A DNA stretch of 64,000 bases from Salibacterium aidingense DSM 18341 (GTDB lineage Bacteria > Bacillota > Bacilli > Bacillales > Marinococcaceae), in contig NZ_AUCI01000009.1 in NCBI RefSeq assembly GCF_000429685.1, positions 114,299 to 178,298 of the forward strand. The letters are read 5' to 3'. Below, piece by piece: positions 39,452 to 48,977 of this stretch. A program made the translations under genes and the position numbers. Under the pieces are notes generated by a model. That model did no database searches and was not told the origin of the DNA. It saw only the letters and a list, made by a program, of their open reading frames with translations. Each line of letters starts with the position of its first letter. The first letter of the stretch is position 1.

Positions 39452-40900
39452 TTAAAGAATAGGGGATAATAAATGCGAGATCGATTCTTTAAAACGAATC
39501 CAGAGCGAACGCTTACGATAGTCATCCAGAGTCATTTCACGGGAATATTGCATATCGTTTTGAAAGGTTAATGCCATCCGCTCTGCTGTCGGCCGGTGGT
39601 ATAAAAACGCATTTACTTCAAAATTGAGGCGGAAACTCCTTACATCAATGTTCGCGGTTCCTACAGAGCAGACCTTGCCATCTACTACGATGGTTTTGGC
39701 ATGAATAAACCCATTCTCATAAATATAAACATTGGCTCCTGCCTTCAACAATTCTCCGATGTGAGAGTAGGTGGCCCAGTAAACAAAAGGATGATCCGGT
39801 TTATCAGGAATCATGATACGTACATCTTTTCCGGATAACGCTGCAATCCGAAGGGCATCCATAAGACTCTGATCCGGAATAAAGTAAGGGGTTTGAATAT
39901 AAATGGAATCCTTTGCGCCGGTAATCATTTTAATATAACCGTTTTTAATCTGCTCCCATTCCGAATCCGGTCCGCTTGATACAATTTGAGCTGCCATGTC
40001 TCCGGCAGCTTCTAACGCAGGAAAAAGGCGGTCTTCATAATGAATGTAATGGTGGTGGGTGGCCTGGTTCCAATCCAGGATAAACCGGGTTTGAAGAGCT
40101 TTCACGACCTGCCCGCTCATACGCAGATGGGTATCTCTCCAATAACCGAATCTTGGATTCAAGCCAAGGTATTCATCCCCGACATTAAATCCCCCCAGAT
40201 AGCCGGTCTTCCCGTCAATAACAACAATTTTCCGGTGATTTCGGTAATTCAGACGCAGATTGATAAGTGGGATACGCCGTGGAAAAAATATCTCGACTTC
40301 CCCGCCGGCTTTCTTCAAGCTGGAAAAAAAATTTTTTGATAACTTTCTTGACCCCATTTCATCATAAAGAACACGTACCCTTATTCCTTCCCGTGCTTTT
40401 TTGGTTAAGGCTGAAAGCAGCCGGGCTCCTAAATGGTCATGGCGGATAATGTAGTACTGCAGATGTATGTGGTCCGTGGCATTTTCAATATCCTCAATCA
40501 ACTGGTCAAATTTTTCTTTGCCGTCGGTAAATATGTCCACTTTATTATTCTCGGTCAATAGAGCATCGTTATTGACAAGATGCATATAGATAAGGTCCCT
40601 GTAGTCACGGGAATCCGGATCAGAGAAATGAAAGCGCTGTTCGCGGAGGGAAGTGATCTGTTCCTGGATCAGGCCTTCAATTCCGATTTTTTTAATATCT
40701 TCCCAGTCAAACAGGCGTTTACGGCTCATGTTCTGTCCAAAAATTAAATATAAAATAAAACCAAGAAAAGGGATGAAAAATAATACCATAAGCCACGCCC
40801 AGGTGGATGTTGCATCTTTCTGTTCCAGAAAAATGATGATAACGGCGAAGAAAAAGTTTAAGATAAAAAGAAGACTGATTAATATTGAGTAAATATCCAT
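39452..40900 (-). CDS. cls: cardiolipin synthase
   Basis: A 482-residue phospholipase-D superfamily enzyme. Two N-terminal membrane helices (LISLLFILNFFFAVIIIFL; TWAWLMVLFFIPFLGFILYL) precede two HKD motifs: HRKIVVIDGKTGYLGG near residue 219 and HAKTIVVDGKVCSVGTAN near 399. It joins two phosphatidylglycerol molecules to cardiolipin. The length and ending (FKESISHLLSPIL) match Bacillus ClsA. AGGGAA precedes the ATG. Its nearness to the sulfolipid genes is notable, since both shape anionic lipid content, but they are separate transcription units. Confidence 0.95.
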   Translation of the reverse strand: MDIYSILISLLFILNFFFAVIIIFLEQKDATSTWAWLMVLFFIPFLGFILYLIFGQNMSRKRLFDWEDIKKIGIEGLIQEQITSLREQRFHFSDPDSRDYRDLIYMHLVNNDALLTENNKVDIFTDGKEKFDQLIEDIENATDHIHLQYYIIRHDHLGARLLSALTKKAREGIRVRVLYDEMGSRKLSKNFFSSLKKAGGEVEIFFPRRIPLINLRLNYRNHRKIVVIDGKTGYLGGFNVGDEYLGLNPRFGYWRDTHLRMSGQVVKALQTRFILDWNQATHHHYIHYEDRLFPALEAAGDMAAQIVSSGPDSEWEQIKNGYIKMITGAKDSIYIQTPYFIPDQSLMDALRIAALSGKDVRIMIPDKPDHPFVYWATYSHIGELLKAGANVYIYENGFIHAKTIVVDGKVCSVGTANIDVRSFRLNFEVNAFLYHRPTAERMALTFQNDMQYSREMTLDDYRKRSLWIRFKESISHLLSPIL

Positions 40901-41124
40901 AGTTTTCCCTGCCCATCTGTCAATTAAAGCACCCTTTTAAACAGGCTCGAAGAACAGCTGTCTAAAGGTCTCGATTTTCACAGTATAACAAAAAATGCCG
41001 GGTTCGTCTTTGTAAACTGTGCTCCTAGTAATAAATTCTATCATTTGGTGTACGATATGGTATAAAATGAACGAAGGTATCATTCGTAGGATGTTTTTTA
41101 GAAAGAAAGGGGATTATCGGTAAG

Positions 41125-41967
41125 ATGTCCAAGCAGTATGTTGGGATAGACGCTGGAGGTACACTTTCAAAAATAGTATATGCCAAAGGGGAAAATTGGG
41201 GATACAAAAAAATGCCCACGAACCGGGTACTGGAGATCCAGGATTGGATAGTAAACTGGTTTACCGAGCCTCATATACATATTACCGGCGGAAAAGCCGG
41301 TGTTTTGTTACAGGAATTCCCATATTCCGTTAAAAAGGTAAACGAATTTGAAGCTACCTGTGAAGGAGTACGCTGGCTTTTGGAACAGCATCAATTATCT
41401 TCCCAGGTGGGGGAGCAGTTTATGGTGACAAATGTCGGTACGGGGACGTCCATTCATTATGTAGAGAAGGACAGTTATGAACGAATTGGAGGAAGCGGAA
41501 TGGGAGGAGGCACCCTTCTGGGCTTGTCCTACCTGCTGACAGGGGAAGACGATTATGAGACCATTTTAGAAATGGGACAGCGCGGAAATGGGGATTCCCT
41601 GAATGTGACAGTAGCCGATATTTATTCCCACGAGACCCCGCCGATTGCCGGCGACCTCACAGCAAGTAATTTTGGGAACGTGGCAAATATGAAGGATACC
41701 TCCTTTTCAAGGGAGGATTACACAGCGGCCATCGTGAGAATGATTGGGGAAACGATCACGACAATGAGTGTACAGGCGGCCGAACGCCTTCATACGGATG
41801 CCATTGTTTATATTGGTTCAACATTCGCCGGTCATGATACACTGAAAGAAATAATAAAAGGCTACACCGAGCTGAGAGGAAAAAACGCCTACTTTCTGCC
41901 TCATGGAGAATACAGCGGTGCGGTTGGGGCGCTGCTTAACAACGGGTTGAAAAAGGCTGTTTTATAG
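41125..41967 (+). CDS. coaW: type II pantothenate kinase CoaW
   Basis: A 280-residue actin-fold kinase of the staphylococcal/eukaryotic type II class: GIDAGGTLSKIVY phosphate loop, the catalytic Glu region NEFEATCEGVRWLL, and TNVGTGTSIHYV and GGSGMGGGTLLGLSYLL. It phosphorylates pantothenate in the first step of CoA synthesis and is normally not feedback-inhibited. The ribosome site (AAAGGGG) is about 12 bases from the ATG, longer than ideal. MarR follows 28 bases later. Confidence 0.93.
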   Translation: MSKQYVGIDAGGTLSKIVYAKGENWGYKKMPTNRVLEIQDWIVNWFTEPHIHITGGKAGVLLQEFPYSVKKVNEFEATCEGVRWLLEQHQLSSQVGEQFMVTNVGTGTSIHYVEKDSYERIGGSGMGGGTLLGLSYLLTGEDDYETILEMGQRGNGDSLNVTVADIYSHETPPIAGDLTASNFGNVANMKDTSFSREDYTAAIVRMIGETITTMSVQAAERLHTDAIVYIGSTFAGHDTLKEIIKGYTELRGKNAYFLPHGEYSGAVGALLNNGLKKAVL

Positions 41968-41995
41968 AGTTCAAAATGGAAGTGAGAGGAGTTTC

Positions 41996-42454
41996 ATGAA
42001 CACCGAGGAATATAGAAAAGTTTTTTTGAAAGCCATAAACTCTGTAGAAAATATTGCGGCATTATTACAGCCTAAACTGCCAATACTGGGGGAACTGCAG
42101 CTAACTTCCCGGCAGGAATCCATCATGATTTTGTTTATTAGACATGAAGGCATGACGTTAGGGGAAATGTCTGAACGGCTGGGTATTTCTAAAAGTGCGG
42201 TAACCCAGGCAATTAACAAGCTGGAAAAAGAAGATCTGCTGATTCGTTCCATTAATGAAAATAATAGAAGAGAAGTGACCATGAGTCTCGGCGGAACGGG
42301 AAAAAAATTAAAAGAACAATTCGAAGTGTTTGAAGCATCCATTATCGAGGACTATTTTACCCAATTAAACTTGGAGGACTTAAAGCACGGCCTGGAGGTC
42401 GTCCAGCAGCTTGAAGGGATCATAAAAAAAGGAGAAATGGATGGGAACGAATGA
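41996..42454 (+). CDS. MarR-family transcriptional regulator
   Basis: A 152-residue winged-helix repressor: helix-turn-helix MTLGEMSERLGISKSAVTQAINKLEKEDLLIRS, then the wing NENNRREVTMSL. GAGAGGAG is placed well before the ATG. It sits upstream of a large RND efflux gene on the same strand, but a terminator and a repeat lie between. A palindrome before the RND gene may be its operator. Confidence 0.92.
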   Translation: MNTEEYRKVFLKAINSVENIAALLQPKLPILGELQLTSRQESIMILFIRHEGMTLGEMSERLGISKSAVTQAINKLEKEDLLIRSINENNRREVTMSLGGTGKKLKEQFEVFEASIIEDYFTQLNLEDLKHGLEVVQQLEGIIKKGEMDGNE

Positions 42455-42455
42455 A

Positions 42456-42482
42456 CGGGGGGGCAAAGCCTCCCCGTTTTTT
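42456..42482 (+). terminator. terminator after marR
   Basis: CGGGGGGGC / GCCTCCCCG with an AAA loop, followed by seven T's. Starts one base after the marR stop codon. Confidence 0.9.
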
Positions 42483-42504
42483 TGCCTTTGAAAGTCCAGC
42501 GGGA

Positions 42505-42682
42505 GGACATTTATTCCGTTATTTCTTCCATTTTGCCTGTTTATAAGGGCGGATGGGACATTTATTCCGCTATTTCCTCTTTTCAGTGTAAAAGAAGCAG
42601 TCCAGAGGCCGGATAGCGGAACAAATGTCCAAAAAAGCTGCCTCAGACTGCTTATTATGCCATTTAGCGGAATAGATGTCCG
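42505..42682. repeat. palindromic dispersed repeat, copy 1 (178 bp)
   Basis: Four related ~19-base boxes in the order A, A, A', A': GGACATTTATTCCGTTATTT (42505), GGACATTTATTCCGCTATTT (42556), ATAGCGGAACAAATGTCC (42613) and TTAGCGGAATAGATGTCC (42664). The inner pair and the outer pair are inverted repeats, so the whole can fold into a nested cruciform or RNA hairpin. A second copy with the same layout is at 63511. It has no ORF of its own. Probably a MITE-like or REP-like element. Confidence 0.85.
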
Positions 42683-42855
42683 AAAGGTACGCTGCTCTTA
42701 TGGGAAAAAGCTCCTGCCTGTTTGGTGAGGCGGTCTGCCGTGATTTCTCCACTCTCGTTTTTCCCTTCATAAAGCTGGTTTAAATTATGAAGAATAAGTG
42801 AATAGGACGGGGGACATATTGACAGTACCTCCTTTTATTATTAAATTGGTAAATA

Positions 42856-42870
42856 GTTAAGTTTCTTAAC
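42856..42870. promoter_or_regulatory. palindromic operator candidate before the RND pump gene
   Basis: GTTAAGTTTCTTAAC is a perfect 6-bp inverted repeat around TTT, in an AT-rich region 56 bases before the RND gene. Size and composition suit a MarR-family dimer, and a marR gene lies just upstream. Inference only. Confidence 0.4.
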
Positions 42871-42926
42871 AGTTTAATGTTTCCGAGAGAAATGCTGCAA
42901 AATAAAAACAACAGGGAGGCGGCTGC

Positions 42927-45900
42927 ATGAAACTTACCAATGTATCGATAAGACGACCGAAATTAACCATTGTTGCAATGGTTTTATTCATACTGTTAGG
43001 TGCTGTGTCCGTGGTGAATCTGCCGCTTAAGTTGTTTCCCGAAATCAATCCGCCCGTGGGGGCAGTCGTTGCCAGTTATCCAGGAGCCAGTCCGGCAGAG
43101 GTGGAGGACAAAGTTACCATTCCCCTGGAAGAAGAACTGTCCACATTATCCGGTCTGGACACTATGACCTCCACTTCCGAAGAAGGAATGGCGCTTGTGA
43201 TGCTGGAGTTTTCCTGGGATTCCTCGATTGAAGAGGTGGAACAGGATATTATTACATCCATGAACGAAGCCTCTATGCCGGATGATGCAGGCGACCCGAA
43301 CTTTCTGAAGTTTGATCCTTCGATGATGAGTATGAATCAGATGGCCATTACCTCGGATAATCAGGATATCGAAGCGTTCCAGGATGATGTGAGGGATTTC
43401 AGTTCGGATCTGGAAAGAATTGAAGGAGTAGCCAATGTTGATTATTCAGGTGGTGTCACCGAACATTTCGACGTCCGGCTGAATCAGGAAGAACTGGAAA
43501 ACAACCAATTGACGCAGGAAGATGTGGTCAATGCGGTACAGTCTCATGAAATCACGCTGCCGGGAGGAACGATTGAAACCGGAGACCGCAGATTGACGAC
43601 CCGCGTTCTGAATCATTTGAATGGGGAGGAGGACTTAAATAATCTAGTTCTTGGAACAGATCCAGAAAGCGGAGAAGACTTGGTGCTGTCGGATGTGGCG
43701 GATGTACAATTTACAACAGCAGATCAGCAGGCTGTAACCAGGGCAAATCAGGAACCGGCGATGCAGCTCTCTGCGATGAAAGCCTCCGATGCTAATACAG
43801 CCCAGGTCTCGGCTGATTTTAATGAAGAGATAGACAACCTGCTGGAAGAAGAAGAATATGATGATTTAAACGCGATTAGTCTGTATGATGAGGGAGAATA
43901 CATTCAGGACTCCATTAATAGTGTTTCGATGGCACTGATTTTAGGCGGCGTGTTTGCTATGGTTGTCCTTTTCTTCTTCTTAAGAAACCTGAAAACTCCG
44001 TTAATCATCGGTGTTGCGATACCATTTTCGGTCATTGTCACGTTTGGTTTTTTGTATTTTACGGATGTCAGTTTAAACTTGATGACTCTTGGTGGCCTGG
44101 CGCTTGGGATTGGGATGCTGGTCGATAACGCCATTGTCGTGATAGAGAACATTTACCGGCATTTATCGATGGGAAAAAATCAGCGTGAAGCTGCTTCAGA
44201 GGGAACAAAAGAAGTAGGAGGAGCCATCACAGCTTCTACGCTGACAACCGTTTCCGTGTTCCTGCCGATTGTATTTATCAGCGGGATTGTCGGCAATATT
44301 TTCACGGAGTTTGCACTGGCTGTGTCCTTCAGTCTGCTCGCCTCTCTGCTGGTTGCTCTAACCGTTGTACCGATGATGGCAAGCCGAGTGCTGACCCCGC
44401 CTGATGAAAATAAAGAAGCAAAGCGTCAGCGTTCTTCCTTTATTAAGGGACTGGAACGGTCGGTAAAATGGGCACTGGGTCATCGGTTTATCACACTATT
44501 CATCACCATTTTATTATTAGGAGCCGGAGGAGCAGGACTTGCCGTTACGGGTGTGAACTTCCTGCCGACGACAGACCAGGGCTACTTTACAATAGATGTG
44601 GAAATGGACCATGGTACGAACCTGGACAGAACGATAGAGGTCACGGAAGAAATAGAAAGTATACTGGATGATGAACCTGATGTAGCCGATTATATGACGG
44701 CTGCCGGAACTTCAGAAGATTCAGCCGGTATGGGCGGCCCGTCCGGATCTCATGAAGCACAGATGTTTGTGACGATGAAAGAGATGGAAAACCGGAACCA
44801 GAGTACAATGGACTTTGTCGAAGATATCGAGAGTGAAATAACAGGAGTGAATCCGGATGCTGACATTTCCCTTTCCACCCAGGCCGCAGTAGGAGGTGGA
44901 GAAGCAAATACCGTCGAGTTTACGCTAAGTGATGACGATACAGAAGCGTTGGATAATGCAGTGGAGGAAATCAAGGGAGATTTAGAGGACGAATCTGATG
45001 TGCGGGGCGTGGAAACGTCTGATGAAGAAAGGGCCCCGGAAATGCAGGTCCGCATCGATGAAGACGCAGCCCGGGATAACGGATTCGCTCCTGCTCAGAT
45101 CGCCCGTACGGTAGACAATATTACGCGCGGAGAAACGGCGGCCTCTATTCAGACAGAGAACAATGAAACGCATGATGTAGTCGTACAGTATTCAGAGGAG
45201 TCTCTCCAAAATACAGAGGACTTACGGAATCTGCTGGTATCAAATGACCAGGGGGATTATGTGGCCCTGGATGACCTGGCTGTGATCGAAGAAGGCGAAG
45301 GCCCGGCGGTTATTAACCGGCTCGATCAGGAAGACAGTGTCGAATTCACGGTAAGTTACTCTACAGACACCAGCTTGAATAACATGTCCGGTCTGATCGA
45401 AGATACCATTGAAGAGGCAGATGTGGCTGATAGCACAAGCTACGCTTTTTCAGGGGAACAGGAGCTGCTGAATGATGCTGTGAACAGTCTGATGTTTGCT
45501 TTTGGTCTGGCGATACTGTTTATTTACCTTGTCATGGCCGGACAATTTGAATCGTTCAAGTATCCATTTGTTGTCATGTTCAGTGTTCCTTTGGTTGTGA
45601 TTGGAGTCATGCTTGCCTTAACGGCGACCCAGACCCCGCTGAGTGTCACAGTATTTATAGGTTTAATTGTGCTGGCGGGTATTGTGGTCAACAATGCTAT
45701 TGTGCTGGTCGATTACATTAATCAGCTGAAAGAAAAAGGAATGGCGGCTCAAGATGCCATTGTGGAAGGAGTCAAACAGCGTACCAGGCCGATTCTCATG
45801 ACGGCAGTGACAACCATTCTTGGTATTCTCCCGCTTGCGCTTGGTATAGGAGAAGGAACCGAAATTCAACAGCCGATGGGGATTGCTGTCATTGGAGGGC

Positions 45901-46259
45901 TGATAAGCAGTACATTCTTGACATTGTTTGTTGTGCCTGTTATTTACAGTCTGATTGACAAGGAAACCAGAAACATGAATAAACGGTTTGTGACTCCGGA
46001 TGGACGGGTTATCTATTCTTCTGAGTTAGAAACAAACTCCACTTATGAAAAAGAGGCGGAAAATGGACAGCATTCTTCCTTCCCGGAGAAAGAGGAAGAA
46101 GATAACGAAGCATCGAATATGTTCCGCCAGGCAGAAAAAGAAGAACAACTATCAAAAGAGGATATTCTTTATCTTCTTGAACGGATTCTGCGTCATTCCA
46201 AAGACGAGGAAAAAAGCAAGCCGGACCAGGACAAAAATAACCGGGAGGAAGAAGACTAA
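42927..46259 (+). CDS. RND-superfamily efflux transporter (AcrB/SwrC-like)
   Basis: A 1110-residue proton-driven exporter with twelve helices and two large, very acidic extracytoplasmic loops. Landmarks are FPEINPPVGAVVASYPGASP after helix 1, ALGIGMLVDNAIVVIENIYR with the proton-relay Asp in helix 4, VLAGIVVNNAIVLVDYIN in helix 10 and QRTRPILMTAVTTILGILPL. As in Bacillus SwrC it must work without an outer-membrane channel. A charged cytoplasmic tail of ~85 residues, rich in Glu and Lys, extends beyond the last helix and is longer than usual. GGGAGGCG precedes the ATG. The substrate (surfactant, drug or lipid) is unknown. Confidence 0.93.
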   Translation: MKLTNVSIRRPKLTIVAMVLFILLGAVSVVNLPLKLFPEINPPVGAVVASYPGASPAEVEDKVTIPLEEELSTLSGLDTMTSTSEEGMALVMLEFSWDSSIEEVEQDIITSMNEASMPDDAGDPNFLKFDPSMMSMNQMAITSDNQDIEAFQDDVRDFSSDLERIEGVANVDYSGGVTEHFDVRLNQEELENNQLTQEDVVNAVQSHEITLPGGTIETGDRRLTTRVLNHLNGEEDLNNLVLGTDPESGEDLVLSDVADVQFTTADQQAVTRANQEPAMQLSAMKASDANTAQVSADFNEEIDNLLEEEEYDDLNAISLYDEGEYIQDSINSVSMALILGGVFAMVVLFFFLRNLKTPLIIGVAIPFSVIVTFGFLYFTDVSLNLMTLGGLALGIGMLVDNAIVVIENIYRHLSMGKNQREAASEGTKEVGGAITASTLTTVSVFLPIVFISGIVGNIFTEFALAVSFSLLASLLVALTVVPMMASRVLTPPDENKEAKRQRSSFIKGLERSVKWALGHRFITLFITILLLGAGGAGLAVTGVNFLPTTDQGYFTIDVEMDHGTNLDRTIEVTEEIESILDDEPDVADYMTAAGTSEDSAGMGGPSGSHEAQMFVTMKEMENRNQSTMDFVEDIESEITGVNPDADISLSTQAAVGGGEANTVEFTLSDDDTEALDNAVEEIKGDLEDESDVRGVETSDEERAPEMQVRIDEDAARDNGFAPAQIARTVDNITRGETAASIQTENNETHDVVVQYSEESLQNTEDLRNLLVSNDQGDYVALDDLAVIEEGEGPAVINRLDQEDSVEFTVSYSTDTSLNNMSGLIEDTIEEADVADSTSYAFSGEQELLNDAVNSLMFAFGLAILFIYLVMAGQFESFKYPFVVMFSVPLVVIGVMLALTATQTPLSVTVFIGLIVLAGIVVNNAIVLVDYINQLKEKGMAAQDAIVEGVKQRTRPILMTAVTTILGILPLALGIGEGTEIQQPMGIAVIGGLISSTFLTLFVVPVIYSLIDKETRNMNKRFVTPDGRVIYSSELETNSTYEKEAENGQHSSFPEKEEEDNEASNMFRQAEKEEQLSKEDILYLLERILRHSKDEEKSKPDQDKNNREEED

Positions 46260-46282
46260 AATGAATGGAACGGGCAGAAAGT

Positions 46283-46312
46283 TTGACAGGCTTTGACGAT
46301 CTCGAGTACGAT
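46283..46312 (+). promoter_or_regulatory. putative promoter of the thiD-thiM-thiE operon
   Basis: TTGACA (46283-46288), an 18-base spacer and TACGAT (46307-46312). It lies just upstream of the second TPP aptamer and downstream of the RND gene. Confidence 0.5.
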
Positions 46313-46337
46313 AAAAGAACAAGAAATATTAACGCAA

Positions 46338-46432
46338 TTCCACTAGGGGCGCTAATAAGCTGAGATGATGCCTGGATGCAGGCATCGGTCCCTCAGAACC
46401 TGATATGGCTAGTACCATCGGAGGAAAGTGGA
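46338..46432 (+). promoter_or_regulatory. TPP (THI-box) riboswitch, second copy
   Basis: CCACTAGGGGCGC, GCTGAGATGATGCC, CAGAACCTGATATGGCTAGT and CCATCGGAGGAAAGTGG appear in canonical order; the first and last pair as P1. Followed by a terminator, then thiD. It has a longer P3 arm (GATGCC / GGCATC) than the first copy. Confidence 0.97.
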
Positions 46433-46465
46433 GCGAAGGCACAGGTGTATAAGATATAAACGTGC

Positions 46466-46498
46466 AGCCGCTCTTCTTGAAGGAGAGCGGCTTTTTAT
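46466..46498 (+). terminator. riboswitch-controlled terminator before thiD
   Basis: AGCCGCTCT / AGAGCGGCT followed by TTTTAT; expression platform of the second thiamine riboswitch. The first ATG after it (46499) lies in its tail. Confidence 0.9.
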
Positions 46499-46516
46499 AT
46501 GAAGGAGGAGGAAGAA

Positions 46517-47332
46517 ATGAGAGGAATACCAAGTGTGTTGTCTATAGCCGGCACAGATCCGACAGGAGGCGCCGGCATCCATGCGGATTTAAAAACATTT
46601 CAGGAGTGTAAGGCTTATGGGATGGCCGTGGTTACATCTGTTGTAGCACAAAATACAGAAGGCGTGCGCGATGTATGGCACCTTCCGGTAGAAGCGTTGG
46701 AAGAGCAGATAAAGGCGGTACTCGAAGACATCCCGCCGCATGTTATTAAGACAGGAATGATTGCCACCCCGGCAATGATTGAAAAAACAGCCGAACTACT
46801 GGAGGGGAAAAACATTCCGCTTGTGATAGATCCAGTCATGGTAGCTACCAGCGGCGACACGTTGATGGAAGATGAATCAACGTCTATTATGAAAAATAGA
46901 TTATTTCCACTGGCCGAAGTAGTTACTCCCAATATGGATGAGGCGAAGCTGTTAACGGGGATCGACATTCAGTCGCAGAAGGATGCCGAAAAGGCTGCCA
47001 AACTCCTGGTAGATGAGATGGGTGTCACGGCAGCGGTAGTGAAAGGCGGACATTTTACAGGAGATGCCGAGGATGTTGTTTACTATAATGGAGAGATCGA
47101 CATAGTGAGCGCCCCGAGGACGGAAACGAAACATACCCATGGAACAGGTTGCACATTTTCTGCTGCTATTGCAGCCAACCTGGCAAGAGGGATGGAAATA
47201 AAGGAGGCCATTTCAGAAAGTAAATCATTTATTACAAATGCCATTTCCAATACTCTTGGAATCGGCAGGGGAAACGGCCCGGTCAATCACTGGGGATCAC
47301 GGTTTTCCAGAGATGAAATCATAAGAGAATAA
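46517..47332 (+). CDS. thiD: hydroxymethylpyrimidine kinase / phosphomethylpyrimidine kinase ThiD
   Basis: A 271-residue ribokinase-fold enzyme that phosphorylates HMP twice to HMP-pyrophosphate. Landmarks are SIAGTDPTGGAGIHADLKTF, DPVMVATSGDTLM, VVKGGHF and the anion hole HTHGTGCTFSAAIAANLARG. The ATG at 46517 lies properly behind AAGGAGGAGG; an in-frame ATG at 46499 precedes that site and is unlikely. First gene of thiD-thiM-thiE. Confidence 0.95.
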   Translation: MRGIPSVLSIAGTDPTGGAGIHADLKTFQECKAYGMAVVTSVVAQNTEGVRDVWHLPVEALEEQIKAVLEDIPPHVIKTGMIATPAMIEKTAELLEGKNIPLVIDPVMVATSGDTLMEDESTSIMKNRLFPLAEVVTPNMDEAKLLTGIDIQSQKDAEKAAKLLVDEMGVTAAVVKGGHFTGDAEDVVYYNGEIDIVSAPRTETKHTHGTGCTFSAAIAANLARGMEIKEAISESKSFITNAISNTLGIGRGNGPVNHWGSRFSRDEIIRE

Positions 47333-47344
47333 GGGGGAGGAAGG

Positions 47345-48166
47345 TTGAAAGCAAAAGAAGTAACTGAACTGCTGGAAAGAGTAAGAACGAATCAACCTTT
47401 AATTTATAACATCACTAATATTGTAGTGGCCAATTTTAATGCCAACGGAATCCTTTCTATGGGAGCTTCTCCTGTAATGGCCAACGCCGTGGAAGAAGCA
47501 GAAGATATGGCAATGGCGGCGGATGCCCTTGTCCTCAATATCGGCACTCTGGATCGGGCCCAGGTAGAAAGCATGAAACGTGCAGGGAAAGCAGCTAATC
47601 AAAAAGGTATTCCTGTTGTGCTTGATCCTGTCGGGGCAGGAGCCACTCCTTACCGTACAAATACAGCCAAGGACTTGTTACAGCTGCTGGATATCTCCCT
47701 GCTTCGGGGAAATGCCGGAGAAATTTCTACGATTGCCGGTCTTGACAGTGAGATGAAAGGGGTGGACTCCGCCGGGGTAGACAAAGATACGAAACGAATA
47801 GCGGAATATGCAGCAAGGAAATTAGATGTCCCGACAGCAGTAACGGGCCCGGTAGATGCTGTTTCGGATGGGAGCAGCACGTATACCATCTTTAACGGGC
47901 ATTCTATCATGGCCCGGGTAACCGGGACCGGCTGTCTGGCAAGCGCCGTGGCAGCTTCCTTTTTGAGCCAGGCAGATAATGTATTGGAAGGCACTGCAGC
48001 TGCCCTTGGGTATTACGGAATAGCAGCAGAACGGGCGGAAGGTTTTACTGCCGGACAGGGCCCCGGCACGTTCCAGGCGGAGCTGTTGAACGGATTGTAT
48101 CAGGTGGGCGAAATGGATCTTCGGCAGAATGTAGAAATCAGATGGGAGCATGCTGGTCATGAATAA
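47345..48166 (+). CDS. thiM: hydroxyethylthiazole kinase ThiM
   Basis: A 273-residue salvage kinase for the thiazole alcohol: [49 protein letters not shown] and [16 protein letters not shown] start with GGGGGAGGAA upstream. It overlaps the thiE start slightly. With ThiD and ThiE it allows thiamine to be built from salvaged moieties as well as from the de novo thiazole made by the operon at 30 kb. Confidence 0.95.
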   Translation: MKAKEVTELLERVRTNQPLIYNITNIVVANFNANGILSMGASPVMANAVEEAEDMAMAADALVLNIGTLDRAQVESMKRAGKAANQKGIPVVLDPVGAGATPYRTNTAKDLLQLLDISLLRGNAGEISTIAGLDSEMKGVDSAGVDKDTKRIAEYAARKLDVPTAVTGPVDAVSDGSSTYTIFNGHSIMARVTGTGCLASAVAASFLSQADNVLEGTAAALGYYGIAAERAEGFTAGQGPGTFQAELLNGLYQVGEMDLRQNVEIRWEHAGHE

Positions 48167-48794
48167 ACAATCGTTGCGTTTATATTTTATTATGGGCAGT
48201 ACTAATACGAATAAGGACCCGGAGGCTGTCCTGAAAGAGGCTGTTCAGGGAGGTATTACCTGTTTTCAGTTCCGTGAAAAAGGGGAAGGGGCACGGACCG
48301 GGGAAGAGAAAAAAAGACTTGCTGTGCAGCTGCAGAAGCTTTGCCACAAAAGTGGTATTCCTTTTATCGTGAATGATGATGTAGATCTGGCGTTGGATAT
48401 TCAAGCTGATGGTATACATGTAGGACAGGAGGACGTTCCCCTCGCGGAAGTAAAAAAACGCTGTCCCGGAACGATGATCATCGGTGTGTCCGCTAAAACA
48501 AGGGAGGAAGCAGAAAAAGCCGTCCAGGATGGAGCAGATTATCTGGGAGTCGGGCCCATGTTTGGTACTACAACGAAAGAAGATGCAGAAGCTCCGATAG
48601 GGCCTCAGGCGATTCGTCATTTGCGCCAGGAAGGAATCACCATTCCGATGGTAGGAATTGGAGGTATAGATGAAATCAATGCGGGAGAAGTAATAGAAGC
48701 CGGCGCAGATGGGGTGTCCGTAATTTCTGCGATAAGCCGTGCTGTCGATGGGACCCAGGCGGCAGCTTCCCTGAAAAAAGCTGTGCACGGTTGA
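48159..48794 (+). CDS. thiE: thiamine phosphate synthase ThiE
   Basis: A 211-residue TIM barrel that couples HMP-PP with thiazole phosphate. Landmarks are [36 protein letters not shown] and [16 protein letters not shown], ending with [20 protein letters not shown]. Both ATG 48150 and 48159 are in frame; the second has GGGAG at about 10 bases. Either overlaps the end of thiM. Confidence 0.95.
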   Translation: MNKQSLRLYFIMGSTNTNKDPEAVLKEAVQGGITCFQFREKGEGARTGEEKKRLAVQLQKLCHKSGIPFIVNDDVDLALDIQADGIHVGQEDVPLAEVKKRCPGTMIIGVSAKTREEAEKAVQDGADYLGVGPMFGTTTKEDAEAPIGPQAIRHLRQEGITIPMVGIGGIDEINAGEVIEAGADGVSVISAISRAVDGTQAAASLKKAVHG

Positions 48795-48874
48795 AAAATG
48801 GAGAATCTCATCGCTGAATAATAGGTCGGCCGCAGTGATTGTACATTGGTTATGTTAAGAGGGCAGAGGCAGTA

Positions 48875-48934
48875 CAAAAATCCGAACGATGCCGAATTCT
48901 AACGTAGAATGGTAGATAATCGTTCGGATTTTTA
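48875..48934. terminator. long bidirectional terminator between thiE and nirD
   Basis: AAAATCCGAACGAT / ATCGTTCGGATTTT with a ~30-base loop, A-rich on the left and T-rich on the right. It can stop both the thi operon and the convergent nir operon. Confidence 0.88.
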
Positions 48935-48977
48935 TCTGGCCTATATGATTTTGTCCCAGTTCCCTGGAGCCATTTTT

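Noticed and set aside
42505..42682. CRISPR-like array of short repeats
   Set aside because: Only four boxes, two of them inverted, unequal spacing, no cas genes; the same layout recurs elsewhere as a dispersed palindromic element.
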